Origin: a virus
Length of the DNA: 42,393 bases
Virus record (IMG/VR): IMGVR_UViG_3300000956_000010
Coordinates: 1-42,393 of that record
Reading direction: 5' to 3' (one strand)
Below are positions 28,722 through 38,539 of the stretch, piece by piece (position 1 is the first letter of the stretch; each line of letters starts with the position of its first letter). Position numbers and translations under genes: made by a program. The notes below the pieces were generated by a model. That model worked only from the letters and a program-made list of their open reading frames with translations. It made no database searches and was not told where the DNA came from.

Positions 28722-29156
28722 ATGCCAATGTATAACTGGAATAAAATACATGAGGATGGGGATTTTAGGTATTTAATGAGGGACATAAAAGGGTATATTG
28801 ACGATAAGGCGGCAGACGCTTTGAAATCACTTCAGAACGATCACATAAAATGCTTTGGGATTGACAACAGGTATATTGATTACAAGAAGGCACAAAAGAA
28901 AATAGAGCTTCTTTATATTCACCAGGCGTTAACCGGAGACAGGGGAAATCAGATTTTAATATCAGCGGCAGAGCTCAAATTAAAATCAATGTACGGGAAA
29001 GAAAAGAAGGATTCTTTAAACAAAGTTCAAATCTCCATCGAAAAACATTTGGGATTTAAGCTAAATTTGAAGGAGATAAGTGTTTTTGAGTACGGATGTT
29101 ATATCCGGGATCTTATTCAGGAGGTAGCAAACAGAAAAGCCAGTCAAAGAAAATGA
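28722..29156 (+). CDS. Tail assembly chaperone-like protein
   Basis: A start at 28584 would overlap the previous gene by 113 bases, so I choose the ATG at 28722; another ATG lies two codons later. The resulting 144-aa protein (MPMYNWNKIHEDGD...) is helical, acidic and basic in patches, in the place of lambda gpG between tail tube and tape measure. The final codons AGA AAA TGA overlap the next gene's ATG. A -1 slip at AAAA could in theory fuse it with the next frame, as in gpGT. Confidence 0.55.
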   Translation: MPMYNWNKIHEDGDFRYLMRDIKGYIDDKAADALKSLQNDHIKCFGIDNRYIDYKKAQKKIELLYIHQALTGDRGNQILISAAELKLKSMYGKEKKDSLNKVQISIEKHLGFKLNLKEISVFEYGCYIRDLIQEVANRKASQRK

Positions 29157-29338
29157 GGACTGAAAGAGAAAAAAAAGAAGCGAGGCTTGAGAATTTATAC
29201 AAAATAAGGTCTCAAAAAGCGGGGTGTTTACCATGCGGCAGAGCTATAAATGGGAAGATAAGGAAGATTGAAAGAGAGTTAGCACTTATGGATGAGGCCG
29301 AAAAGGTTATAAGTTCAATGCAAACCAGCAATAATTAA
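29153..29338 (+). CDS. Small helical protein, possible second part of a gpG/gpGT pair
   Basis: The ATG at 29153 overlaps the previous stop as ATGA and is preferred to an upstream ATG at 29096. The 61-aa protein is basic and helical (MRTEREKKEARLENLYKIRS) with a CLPC pair and ends in an acidic helix. It is in the -1 frame relative to the upstream gene, as T is to G in lambda, and precedes the tape measure by 11 bases. Simple coupled translation explains it as well as frameshifting does. Confidence 0.55.
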   Translation: MRTEREKKEARLENLYKIRSQKAGCLPCGRAINGKIRKIERELALMDEAEKVISSMQTSNN

Positions 29339-29349
29339 TTTGCGAATCA

Positions 29350-32028
29350 ATGGCAGAAAGCGAAAAATTAACGTCTGACGACATAATTCAGGACAATGCC
29401 CTCAAGCCAACAATTGAGGACTCTGAAAAGCTTTTGGCTAATGTCAACCTATTAATTGCCGGATTTAAAAATCTTCTAAAGGCTTCAGAAAAAGTTTTTA
29501 ACGGACCCAGAAAGATCGAGACGGCTGAGGACATTGAAAAGTTAAACGAGGAACTAAAGAAAAGTCAGCGCGCGCGCGAGGGGTTGAGTGTTGCGCAGAA
29601 AGAAGCTATAAAGTTAGAGGAGCGACTCGCTAAATTAAGATCAGAGGAGGCGATCAACAACGAGAAAATAAAAATCCAAATATCAGAACAGGCGAAAGCT
29701 AACAAACAGGCGGCTCGTGAAAAGCTTGGATTGGTTGGGATTTACGATCGTGAGAGCAGGCGATTAAACGAGCTTCGAAAACAATATAAGGACGTAGCCG
29801 TATCTCAGGGTATAAACAGCAAAGCGGCAAGGCAGCTTGCAAAAGATGTAAATACTCTCGATAAAAGCCTAAAAGATGTTGATGCCAGCGTAGGCCAGCA
29901 TAACAGGAATATTGGTAACTACACCAGCGCATTAACTATGCTTCCTGGCAGATTTGGACAGGTGGCTTCCAGTGTTAAGGATCTGAGCGGCCAGTTTGTA
30001 AGACTCCTGGCTAATCCGATCGTTCTTTTTATCGTGGCTTTAACAGCTTCGGTGGTTGCTTTAGTAAAAGCGTTTAAGAATACAGATACAGGAGCCCTGG
30101 CATTTGAGAAAATAATGGGGCGCGTAACTGCTACGGTAGACGTTATCCTGCAAAGGCTTGGTTTATTGGCTAGTGGCATAATTGATTTTTTTAGCGGAGA
30201 TTTTACCGAAGGGAAAGAGAAAATTACAAGGGCGTTCGCAGACATTACCGATCAGATAAAGGAAGCCAATGCTGCATCGGATGAATATTTAGATACTCTT
30301 GATGCCATCGAAGAGGCTGAAACGGCATTCATTAATACTCGCGCAGCAAACAATAAAAGGGTTGCGCAACTTAAATTTACAGCAGCTGATAAGAGTCTAT
30401 CTATCCCGGAAAGAAGAGCGGCCCTTCAAGAGGCAATTAAATTAAGCAAGGAGGAGTTTGCCCTGGATGTTCGGTTTGCCAAAGAGAAATTTGACGCCCA
30501 GGTTAAAAACCAGGCGGCCAGAATTGGTGTTGAGGAAAAGTTTTTAAGGGACTTCCTTGCCTTGAATGGTGACCAAGCAGCTGCTGCCGTTGATCAGGAT
30601 ACAAGAGCAAGAAAGATTAGGGAGTTTAATGCAGGGGAAACAGAGAAGCTATTGGAGGACCTGTTGGCTGCTCAAATCAGCGCTGACCAGAAGTTTTTTG
30701 AAGAGAATAAGCGAGCAATCAGCACGCTATCTTCGCTTAAAGATGAAGAGTTTGAGCTATTGCAAAAGGAAAAGGAAAGGGAAAATAAATTTATTGAGTC
30801 TGAAACCCAAAAGCAGTTAGCCGCAGAAGAGCTTAGATTTGAAGCTGAATTTCGTGACGCGCAAAAGAACAATGAGAATTTAATTTCAGTGGTGGAGGCG
30901 CATGAAAAGAACAAGGAGAAGATAATTTCCGATGCTTTCAAGCGCGCGCAGGAAGAGGCAAACAAACAAGGGGACGAGAAATCAAAACAGGTCGAAGAGG
31001 ATTTGACTAAGGAATTAAAGCAGCTTGAAAAACAGCAGGAGGCTATACAAAAAACAAGGATTCTATTAACAAAAGAAGGTAGCAAAGAGCGCCTGGGGGC
31101 TGAGATTGAAAACATATTGGAGGCTCGCGAGATTGAACTTCTTAACGCCCACTTAACCGAGGATGAGCGAGTGGCTATATTTTTGGAGGCCGAAGAAAAG
31201 ATAAAAAAATTAAAAGCTGACTTCAGAAAAGAGGAGCTGCAGAAAACCATTGCTCAAACCCAGGCAATAGCCGACGTTTTCGATAGTGAGCTTACAAAAA
31301 GGGATGAGCGCGAGAAAAAACTCCTTGACCAGGAGATAAAAAGGCGTGACGACGCCATTGAAAAGCAGCAAGAGCGGGCGGAAAAAGGGCTTGAAAATAC
31401 TCTGGCTTTCGAAATTGCCCAACGTGAGCAGGCTGAATTAAGAAAAAAAGAGCTTGAAGAGCGGGAAGCCAGGAGGAAAGAGGCGCAACAATTGGCCGAA
31501 GCATACTTGCAGGCATACATTTCTGAGTTAAATCAGCCAGGAAGCAACCCTCAAACGGCAGCGTTTAAGGCTTTAGGAGATGTTCTTTTAGCAAAAGCCC
31601 TGGGGTTAACCCTGGCTGGCGCGTTTAAGGATGGGGTTGAGAATTTGGAAGGTCCTGGAACAGGAACCAGCGACAGTTTATTGATAAGAGCCAGTAAAGG
31701 CGAGAGTGTTATAAAGGCAGACGCTACGGCAGAAAACCCCGGACTTGCAAGCGCATGGAATAGCGGACTACTGAATGAATACCTACAGGAAAATTGGCTG
31801 CCTAAATATTTAGGCGCTGCAGATATTCCTTCCGGAGACACAATTGTTAATACTTTGTTAACAACTAAATTAATATCCGAGGTCGAAGGCTTGAGGGATG
31901 ATTTGAATAAGCGCCCTGTTTACAGGTATGATATTAATAGGGCTATGGATGTTATTGAAGAGGCTTATAAAAACGGGGTTAAGCAAACCACTATTTTAAA
32001 AAATAGAAAAACCTGGAAAGGTAAATAA
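29350..32028 (+). CDS. Tape measure protein
   Basis: This 892-aa protein is dominated by coiled coil (about 30-180 and 300-730, with long Glu/Lys/Ala-rich stretches). A segment before the first membrane helix (YTSALTMLPGRFGQVASSVK) is typical of siphophage tape measures. One hydrophobic helix lies at about 221-241 (ANPIVLFIVALTASVVALVK). The C-terminal part has a globular region (GAFKDGVENLEGPGTGTSDS) and a basic end. It sets tail length and passes into the host envelope on DNA entry. By the usual 0.15 nm per residue rule, a tail of about 130 nm would be expected. Confidence 0.9.
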   Translation: MAESEKLTSDDIIQDNALKPTIEDSEKLLANVNLLIAGFKNLLKASEKVFNGPRKIETAEDIEKLNEELKKSQRAREGLSVAQKEAIKLEERLAKLRSEEAINNEKIKIQISEQAKANKQAAREKLGLVGIYDRESRRLNELRKQYKDVAVSQGINSKAARQLAKDVNTLDKSLKDVDASVGQHNRNIGNYTSALTMLPGRFGQVASSVKDLSGQFVRLLANPIVLFIVALTASVVALVKAFKNTDTGALAFEKIMGRVTATVDVILQRLGLLASGIIDFFSGDFTEGKEKITRAFADITDQIKEANAASDEYLDTLDAIEEAETAFINTRAANNKRVAQLKFTAADKSLSIPERRAALQEAIKLSKEEFALDVRFAKEKFDAQVKNQAARIGVEEKFLRDFLALNGDQAAAAVDQDTRARKIREFNAGETEKLLEDLLAAQISADQKFFEENKRAISTLSSLKDEEFELLQKEKERENKFIESETQKQLAAEELRFEAEFRDAQKNNENLISVVEAHEKNKEKIISDAFKRAQEEANKQGDEKSKQVEEDLTKELKQLEKQQEAIQKTRILLTKEGSKERLGAEIENILEAREIELLNAHLTEDERVAIFLEAEEKIKKLKADFRKEELQKTIAQTQAIADVFDSELTKRDEREKKLLDQEIKRRDDAIEKQQERAEKGLENTLAFEIAQREQAELRKKELEEREARRKEAQQLAEAYLQAYISELNQPGSNPQTAAFKALGDVLLAKALGLTLAGAFKDGVENLEGPGTGTSDSLLIRASKGESVIKADATAENPGLASAWNSGLLNEYLQENWLPKYLGAADIPSGDTIVNTLLTTKLISEVEGLRDDLNKRPVYRYDINRAMDVIEEAYKNGVKQTTILKNRKTWKGK

Positions 32029-33918
32029 ATGGAAGTTATACCATACATAGCGGAGCAAGAGGCTACCGGGATTATAAACCTGGAAGCATTGTTTATTGAG
32101 CTTAATTACGACCAGGATGATCCAACGGCGCAGGCTGGAATAAATCAATGGGAGTTAGGGGTTGGTGACAAAAGGCGCAGGGGGGATGCTGCTACGCTTG
32201 CAAACAAACATATTGATGGAGGGCTTACTAACGGGGTTGGAATTGGAGAAGGGCTTCCATTTAAAATATTAATCAAACATTCCGGGCAGTCTTATACCGT
32301 ATTCGATGGGTATTTTGACCTTACAAAATGCGTTCGGAAGTGCGATCAAATAGATACTCCTGCAATTGAAACCGAAAGCCTTGAGGCAGTCCGATCCCAA
32401 TTAGATGGAGTTAGTTTTGAAAGTCTTTTTCTGGTAGACAAAACCATAACGGACGCTGATATGATACCGGTCCCTTATATCATAAGCACAATCCCGGACT
32501 ACCAGAATACAGTTATTGCGATGCTTGGTGTTTTTGTTTTAACGAACGAGCTTAAAAATCAGCTTCAGGCGCTAAAGGAAATGTTGCCCGATGCCGGTAA
32601 TCCATTTACCGCAACAGTGATCATTAAAATAATCCTGAGGGTTGCTTACCTCACCCTGTTAGTGATAGCCATTGTAAAGTTCATTAAGGATATTTTTAAC
32701 CTGATCATTCAGCCGGTGAAGTATCATTACGGAATGCATTTTTTAACTACCGCTCAAAAGGCGGCAGAAAAGTTAGGGTATCAGTTCAAGAGCTCGATAC
32801 TTGAATCTTTCCCATTCAATAAAATGGCTTACATCCCACAAAAGGATAATCAGAAGGTTAACTCCGATATGAATGGAGTATTAGGATTTTTGAAGCCTAC
32901 ACCAAATGAACAAGTGGGTTATTTTAAGGGTACCGCGTTTCAGTTTTTTGAGGATCTAAAATCTATTTTCAAGGCTAAAATAATCGTAAGAGATGGTGTT
33001 ATAAGACTGGAAAGGGAAGATTACAGAATCAATAAAAGCGTTTGGCAAATGCCACCGGTGGAGATACTGGAAAACACTTTTAATTTCGACCAGCTAAAAA
33101 GTAACTACATGATTCGGTTTGCTACCGACGACAATGATAAAAATACCAGGCAGGTATATCCCGGTACGCTTATTCAGGTCCAGACTTTACCGATAGCTGT
33201 CACGGACAAGAAGAAAGTTTTATTAACAAACTTTGAACAAGTATTCATTCCGTATGCGCGCGCGATAAGAAAGACGGAATTAACATACCCTGAAAGGATT
33301 TTCGATTCCTTTTTTAAAGGATTCAGTGAGGTTTTGGGGGCTCTGGTAGACGTGGTAAATTCTCTGATAGATGTAGTGAATCACATTATAAAACTGATCA
33401 ACAAGGTTATTAAGGCGCTTGAAACGATAGGTATTGACGTGGGGTTCGAAGTAAAACCTATACGACCGCTTTCGGTAACCAACCTGGCAAATTTAATTGA
33501 GAACAGAATCGGAATGATGTTGCTTGAGAATGATTTTTTAACGGTCCCAAAAATATTGCTGGTCGAGAAAAATTCGAATGCAAAAAACAATAAGGCTTTA
33601 TCTATCAATGAGGCTACGATCAACGCGGAATATTTGTATGACAATTTTCATTTCGTGCAAAGTTTCGTTCCGAGTCAATCCAAACCAAATGCAAATCAGT
33701 ATCTTTACTACGAAGTTTTGGGCATCCCTTTTAAGTGCGAGGACTACTTAAAATTGCGGGCGGAAGAAGGAGGGTTTCTTGATCCTGACGGCAGACCGGC
33801 AGAGACAAGAACATTTAAATGGTATCCTCATTTGGAGAAAGCCGATATAGGATACAAGGTAAATGTTTTGTACACAAAGAATTTAAAGGAGCAAAAAATA
33901 TTATCAAATGGAAAATAA
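32029..33918 (+). CDS. Tail tip protein with a membrane-like segment
   Basis: This 629-aa protein starts directly after the tape measure stop, where distal tail proteins lie. N-terminal beta domain (residues 1-150) with IGEGLPFKILIKHSGQSYTV. Residues about 195-217 (ATVIIKIILRVAYLTLLVIA...) form a strong hydrophobic helix, and residues about 424-468 form a long amphipathic one (FSEVLGALVDVVNSLIDVVN). Hydrophobic segments in a tail-tip protein could insert into the host membrane during entry. The remainder is beta-rich and ends in a basic tail. Analogue of Dit/Tal by position only. Confidence 0.68.
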   Translation: MEVIPYIAEQEATGIINLEALFIELNYDQDDPTAQAGINQWELGVGDKRRRGDAATLANKHIDGGLTNGVGIGEGLPFKILIKHSGQSYTVFDGYFDLTKCVRKCDQIDTPAIETESLEAVRSQLDGVSFESLFLVDKTITDADMIPVPYIISTIPDYQNTVIAMLGVFVLTNELKNQLQALKEMLPDAGNPFTATVIIKIILRVAYLTLLVIAIVKFIKDIFNLIIQPVKYHYGMHFLTTAQKAAEKLGYQFKSSILESFPFNKMAYIPQKDNQKVNSDMNGVLGFLKPTPNEQVGYFKGTAFQFFEDLKSIFKAKIIVRDGVIRLEREDYRINKSVWQMPPVEILENTFNFDQLKSNYMIRFATDDNDKNTRQVYPGTLIQVQTLPIAVTDKKKVLLTNFEQVFIPYARAIRKTELTYPERIFDSFFKGFSEVLGALVDVVNSLIDVVNHIIKLINKVIKALETIGIDVGFEVKPIRPLSVTNLANLIENRIGMMLLENDFLTVPKILLVEKNSNAKNNKALSINEATINAEYLYDNFHFVQSFVPSQSKPNANQYLYYEVLGIPFKCEDYLKLRAEEGGFLDPDGRPAETRTFKWYPHLEKADIGYKVNVLYTKNLKEQKILSNGK

Positions 33919-34135
33919 CGATATGGTAAAAGACCTGACTAAAATAGTCAGTGGGTTCCAGGGGTTTACAGACAAGGCTTCGGAAATGGTTGAAAACTTT
34001 ACGGTGGGGTTACCAGAAGAGGAGAAGCAGAAATACAAATCTGAGCTCAAAGAGGCCAACATGCAGATGAAGCAGGTCCAGGATAAATTAAAAGGGGTTA
34101 TGTCTGACATTTCAAACTTACAAAGCAAGCTTTAA
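33908..34135 (+). CDS. Small helical tail protein
   Basis: This 75-aa, almost entirely helical protein (MVKDLTKIVSGFQGFTDKAS, MKQVQDKLKGVMSDISNLQS) has regular heptads. It overlaps the preceding gene by 11 bases and the next by one. Possibly a small coil bundled with the tip complex. Function unknown. Confidence 0.65.
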   Translation: MENNDMVKDLTKIVSGFQGFTDKASEMVENFTVGLPEEEKQKYKSELKEANMQMKQVQDKLKGVMSDISNLQSKL

Positions 34136-36585
34136 TGATCACTATTGAAAGCGTAAAAATAGGAGACGTATTTCGCCCTTCGGAATGGGTTGAATATTTG
34201 CTTGCCATGATGGGTGAGCGAATATCCATTTCCATTAAATTTAAGGTCGAGACAGTAGCTATTTCAAGCGAAGGGAATTCAATTTATCTTCAGCCTCCGA
34301 TAAGCTTAATAGGAACTACCGATAACATCGGGGTTATTTACGCTGACGATCCTTTGGCTTTTGCTGAATTTCAGGTCGGGGATTTAGCTCGTGTAATCGG
34401 AGCGCCAACGCCCGGAAATAACGTGAGCTTAATTATTACCGAAAAGATAGCCGATAACATTATACGGCTTTCTGCCGGGTTTGCAGTGAGTGAAGTTTTG
34501 CCTACAGACGCGTACGTTATTTTGGGAAACAAATTTTCTGGTATTCGATACTTTCACAACTTCATTGGCAATACGGACGCTACGGATTTTGTCAGCAAGA
34601 TTGATGGAGAGATACAGCTTTTGGAAACAAACGAGGCGGACCCTGCCAGCCCTGCCGATAAAACCATGATATTTAACGGGCAGAAAGGCTACCAATATGG
34701 AGGAGCGATAATAAGAGGAGTAAGCTTTACCGATAATATTCAGCGATTCGAAATCGTTCACGATACCGTAGTTACCCCTACGTTTCTGGCTAGTCAATTA
34801 CAGGATCTTCTTGACCTTGTGGCCCCCGATTACTACCAGGGAGGAGCCTGCTTAAAGCTGGCCTTTAAAATAGAATGCAATCGAAGTTTAAGCAATCCCA
34901 ATCCAGCGCAATTTAAAGTCGTGGATGATGTATTGGGGAATACTGGCTGGGAGGGCGAGAGTTATAATGGCGGAATTAACCGGTTTTCTATAGCCGGTCT
35001 TACAAGAAAAAGGGTTTCTGATAACGAACCTCTGCCAGCAATCCAAATTGATGCCGAAACTCAGTTTGATTTTACTATAAATTGTATCGCCCCCTCAGCT
35101 TTTCATAATGCAAACACAAGGGTTGTAGCTACAATTTGCTACTGTCCAGAGGATGAAACGGAATATCAAAACAACGGCAGGGATTTTAAAACAAACTTCG
35201 TATTTGATCGAGCGAGTTGTTTAATGGGGGTGGCCTTGCCAGCCACAGGAGATAATTTCGGGACCAACCTGCAGGTAATTACCGGAATAAAAACAACCTT
35301 TATCAGCGCAACTGAGATTAAATGCAAGCTTAATTTTAGCCTGGGATCTCTTGCTAAACAGGTCATGAGCCAAAGTGAAGGAATGAGATATTTCCTTTGG
35401 ATCACAACCGAAACCTCGTCATTAACAAGAGCTACCAGCGACAAGGCAAATATTATCCTTGACATCAATTCTCTTTTTGAGGACCTTGATGATACTAATA
35501 TTGTGTCAGCGCAGACCGGATTCGTTATACACACCGGCGAGGATGAGGGCGATGCGCAGGATTTCCTAAACGTTTTTCCTACTGATGATGTGGCGGCCAC
35601 TACAGTTTTCAGCATGGATTATGCTGAGGGTAATCCCATTTTAATTAAAAAAATAGAGGCTGGAATCGTCCTTAAAAAACCTGGTGAGCTTGATATTGAA
35701 CTGGAAAAATTCTCGTTTGATCTATCTTCCTCTCCGCTTCAATCAGGATTATTTCCTTACTTCAACGTTGAACAAGACAGAGTTTTTAAAATACCCGAAG
35801 ATGAGATACGTAAAACTATTAAGCTTTTAAGCAGACAGGATCTCGATACCGGCACAATTAAGAACTGGCAGCTCATCTACCCATTTATGCATAGGTGGGA
35901 ATATTGGGTGAGCTTGGGATTCCTTTCTAATTTACCTGCAGGTATCTTTGACACCGCAGAACCGCTAAACGGAGTGAATCATTTTTGGCACCGATACACC
36001 GAGGTTACAGGATGGGGTATTTACCAAAGAATGAGAATCGTTATCGAGAAGAATGGAGAGGAACTTGAGCAGTTCTTTGATGAGAATTTTTCCAGCTACG
36101 ATTTTTTATCAAATCCGGAATGGGAAAACGAGACTATAAAGGCGTACACGCTCGCTGACGAAGAGCTTTTAAATGGAACCGATAAGCTTATTTTAGGGTA
36201 TGATCTTACAAAAATCGTAGCTTCATTTGAAAAGATTGACGGGGATTTACCAGACGTGGCAGACGTGCATATTGTTTTTTGGATTGGAAGGAAAGAGATT
36301 GACGGAATCGAAAATGTTCGCAGAGCCTCAAGCAAATGGGAGCTCGATGCCGATAGCTGGTTTAAGTCTATTGACACCAGTAATAAGGTTGTTATAGAAA
36401 ACCCCTCTGCCGGAGTCTATACAGGGACTATCCTAGTGGACAACTCTAAAATTCCGACCGACAGCGACATGAGGATCTATGCTCGAATTTACGACCCGGT
36501 GCCATATACCCCTGAGGATGCTAAAATAACTGAAGGCGGACAATTAAAAGCAACTGAAGCAGGCGACTTAAAAATCATTGAATAA
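34135..36585 (+). CDS. Large structural tail protein
   Basis: This 816-aa, beta-rich protein has repeated segments of similar style (VSLIITEKIADNIIRLSAG, AFKIECNRSLSNPNPAQFKV). Its middle holds a CYCPEDE segment and its second half contains WIGRKEIDGIENVRR. It has no recognised enzyme motif. Position and size suggest a tail appendage or baseplate hub component. The C-terminus (EGGQLKATEAGDLKIIE) looks like a short adapter repeat. Confidence 0.7.
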   Translation: MITIESVKIGDVFRPSEWVEYLLAMMGERISISIKFKVETVAISSEGNSIYLQPPISLIGTTDNIGVIYADDPLAFAEFQVGDLARVIGAPTPGNNVSLIITEKIADNIIRLSAGFAVSEVLPTDAYVILGNKFSGIRYFHNFIGNTDATDFVSKIDGEIQLLETNEADPASPADKTMIFNGQKGYQYGGAIIRGVSFTDNIQRFEIVHDTVVTPTFLASQLQDLLDLVAPDYYQGGACLKLAFKIECNRSLSNPNPAQFKVVDDVLGNTGWEGESYNGGINRFSIAGLTRKRVSDNEPLPAIQIDAETQFDFTINCIAPSAFHNANTRVVATICYCPEDETEYQNNGRDFKTNFVFDRASCLMGVALPATGDNFGTNLQVITGIKTTFISATEIKCKLNFSLGSLAKQVMSQSEGMRYFLWITTETSSLTRATSDKANIILDINSLFEDLDDTNIVSAQTGFVIHTGEDEGDAQDFLNVFPTDDVAATTVFSMDYAEGNPILIKKIEAGIVLKKPGELDIELEKFSFDLSSSPLQSGLFPYFNVEQDRVFKIPEDEIRKTIKLLSRQDLDTGTIKNWQLIYPFMHRWEYWVSLGFLSNLPAGIFDTAEPLNGVNHFWHRYTEVTGWGIYQRMRIVIEKNGEELEQFFDENFSSYDFLSNPEWENETIKAYTLADEELLNGTDKLILGYDLTKIVASFEKIDGDLPDVADVHIVFWIGRKEIDGIENVRRASSKWELDADSWFKSIDTSNKVVIENPSAGVYTGTILVDNSKIPTDSDMRIYARIYDPVPYTPEDAKITEGGQLKATEAGDLKIIE

Positions 36586-36601
36586 TTACTAAATTTGTTT
36601 T

Positions 36602-37609
36602 ATGGAAAAAATTTCCCTTTACCCAGCCATCACTCTTCCGCTTTTAGATGAGGATCTTATTGACATTAGTCAGTACATTTCTCCTGGGGTTTACCAGACA
36701 GTAAAACTCACCTACGCTGAATTACTTTCCGAACTCTCTGCATGGAAACAAGGCGGGAATGCATGGGGCGAAACTGGAACGATTGGCACAACCGATAATG
36801 AGGAGCTTTCATTTATCGTCAACAGTACCCAAAAAATGAAGATCACGACCGATGGGACAGTGATCATAAATAATATAGATGCAGCCATAGCTTTGATATG
36901 TACCGCAGACGGGTTCCTTCCTATAGCGGCGATACAAAACGACTTGGTTGGTGGAACCACTGCGATAAGTGCTGAAAACTTCAGCGCTAACACTCAGGCA
37001 AACGCCGGTTCTTTCACCATGAGAAATACACTCAATAATGGTATTTCAAAGGCTTTAAATCTTACAGAGCTTCTCACTTCCGGAACCTCTTCTGATGGAA
37101 TTGGAATCGGTATAGACTTCTCTGCCGACACTACGACATCGGATGGGGAGAGAATGGGAAGTTTGTCCATGTATTGGGAAGAGTCTACACACGTGGATAG
37201 AACCAGTGGTTTTGTTTTTAAGACGGTGACCGATGCAACGACAGAGGCCGAGGTAATGCGGCTTGTTTTTGGCAATCTTATATTTAACGGGCCCGGTGCT
37301 GTAGGCATTTCCTCTTATGAAGGATGCATGTTTGTTGGTAATACAACGGTGTCAGGGGCTTCAGTAACCGATGGGTATATTATGTACTCTGAGGATATTG
37401 GTGCCGGAGATGCTGTCCCTCATTTCCTGAATGAGCAAGGGGACCTTATAAAACTATTTACCGTTAACCGGGCAAATGCGTATGTTATAACAAACGGAAC
37501 CACTGATAGGGGTTATGATGCAAATACGGTAGCGGTAGCTGAGTTAGCTGACGTTGTTTATACCTTAATAAAAGACCTGGCTTCAACCGGGTTAATACTT
37601 TCACCATAA
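36602..37609 (+). CDS. Tail appendage or fibre-like protein
   Basis: In this 335-aa protein, the segment WKQGGNAWGETGTIGTTDNE followed by ELSFIVNSTQKMKITTDGTV is a pattern common in tail fibre and spike proteins. The remainder is Thr/Ser/Gly-rich beta (NFSANTQANAGSFTMRNTLN, FNGPGAVGISSYEGCMFVG). It could bind a host surface polymer. No catalytic triad or pectate lyase motif is seen. A TAAATTTG lies only 5 bases before the ATG, too close to serve as its promoter. Confidence 0.7.
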   Translation: MEKISLYPAITLPLLDEDLIDISQYISPGVYQTVKLTYAELLSELSAWKQGGNAWGETGTIGTTDNEELSFIVNSTQKMKITTDGTVIINNIDAAIALICTADGFLPIAAIQNDLVGGTTAISAENFSANTQANAGSFTMRNTLNNGISKALNLTELLTSGTSSDGIGIGIDFSADTTTSDGERMGSLSMYWEESTHVDRTSGFVFKTVTDATTEAEVMRLVFGNLIFNGPGAVGISSYEGCMFVGNTTVSGASVTDGYIMYSEDIGAGDAVPHFLNEQGDLIKLFTVNRANAYVITNGTTDRGYDANTVAVAELADVVYTLIKDLASTGLILSP

Positions 37610-38538
37610 TGGCACTAGGAGAAGCCATATATCAAGATTTTAAAATCCTGCTCGATAATCCAGAGCAGCAGGTTGTTGATTTGGGTATCGAAGAGCTAAG
37701 GGCTCGATGTTGCTTCAATCTTCCCGCGCTTGCGCAAATAGGTGGAACGGATCCGTATAAAAATGATAAGGCGGGGGTGTTGTGGTTTTATGGTCTGGGG
37801 GTTACCGGTGCACTCATGATGCTTCAAAAAGAAATAGGCGGGGAGTTTATGGACGATGTTGTTTTGGATAATGACGATCTGGGGACCTTGTATGAATTTG
37901 GATTCGAAATTAATTCCCGCGGGGAAAGCTTAATGGGATTTCTTATAGATTGGAGCAAGGTCTTGGAGCAAAGGGGAGAGGGTAAATACAGGGTAAAAAC
38001 AGTAGAGGATACTATTTTTGCAACCGAATTAAATCAGTATAGCTTTGAATATTGCCTTGAAACTTACACCTCCCTGAGAGCCGACGGCACTGTAAGGATT
38101 GACTTTTGGAATGCCGGAATAATGGGTAATACGTCAGACGATACTAAAACCAGGGACTTTGGGGACTTTATTTTTTATACAAATGTTAGGCTTCCGGATA
38201 GTATATTTGCCTTGTCGGATAAAAGCGCTTACGAAAAAGAATACGTGAGGTATCGAAACGGCAGAGAGGTTTGGAATAAAGATAAACAGGCTCAGGAGTA
38301 TAGCTTAAAGACAGGATTACTGCCAGCCTACCTGCATAATTATCTCAGGACAGATATGATGCAGGCGGAAGAAACATTGATCACGGATTACAACAGTGTA
38401 AACCCTAATAGGTACATAGGAAAGCCGGTTAAATCAAACAGCGCTTACGAAATACCATATTTGGAAGGGGCTTTGCTTACTTCAGTGGAATTAACTTTTG
38501 ATCAACTATATAAAAACCTAATACACAAACGCTGCTAA
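37609..38538 (+). CDS. Tail-associated protein of unknown function
   Basis: This 309-aa acidic protein has helices in the first half (IYQDFKILLDNPEQQVVDLG) and Tyr/Asp-rich strands in the second (DFGDFIFYTNVRLPDSIF). No family recognised. It starts with a one-base overlap with the fibre-like gene, so it may be part of the appendage module, for example a fibre chaperone. Confidence 0.6.
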   Translation: MALGEAIYQDFKILLDNPEQQVVDLGIEELRARCCFNLPALAQIGGTDPYKNDKAGVLWFYGLGVTGALMMLQKEIGGEFMDDVVLDNDDLGTLYEFGFEINSRGESLMGFLIDWSKVLEQRGEGKYRVKTVEDTIFATELNQYSFEYCLETYTSLRADGTVRIDFWNAGIMGNTSDDTKTRDFGDFIFYTNVRLPDSIFALSDKSAYEKEYVRYRNGREVWNKDKQAQEYSLKTGLLPAYLHNYLRTDMMQAEETLITDYNSVNPNRYIGKPVKSNSAYEIPYLEGALLTSVELTFDQLYKNLIHKRC

Positions 38539-38539
38539 A

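Noticed and set aside
30672-31250. Leftward 192-aa Ser/Phe-rich frame inside the tape measure gene
   Set aside because: It is the reverse-strand reading of a Glu/Lys-rich coiled coil, which always yields Ser/Phe/Leu-rich open frames.
35166-35615. Leftward 149-aa frame inside the large tail protein gene
   Set aside because: Antisense to a well-supported gene with no promoter or coupling.
36590-36597. TAAATTTG as a promoter before the fibre-like gene at 36602
   Set aside because: It lies 5 bases from the start codon and has no TTTG partner at the right distance.
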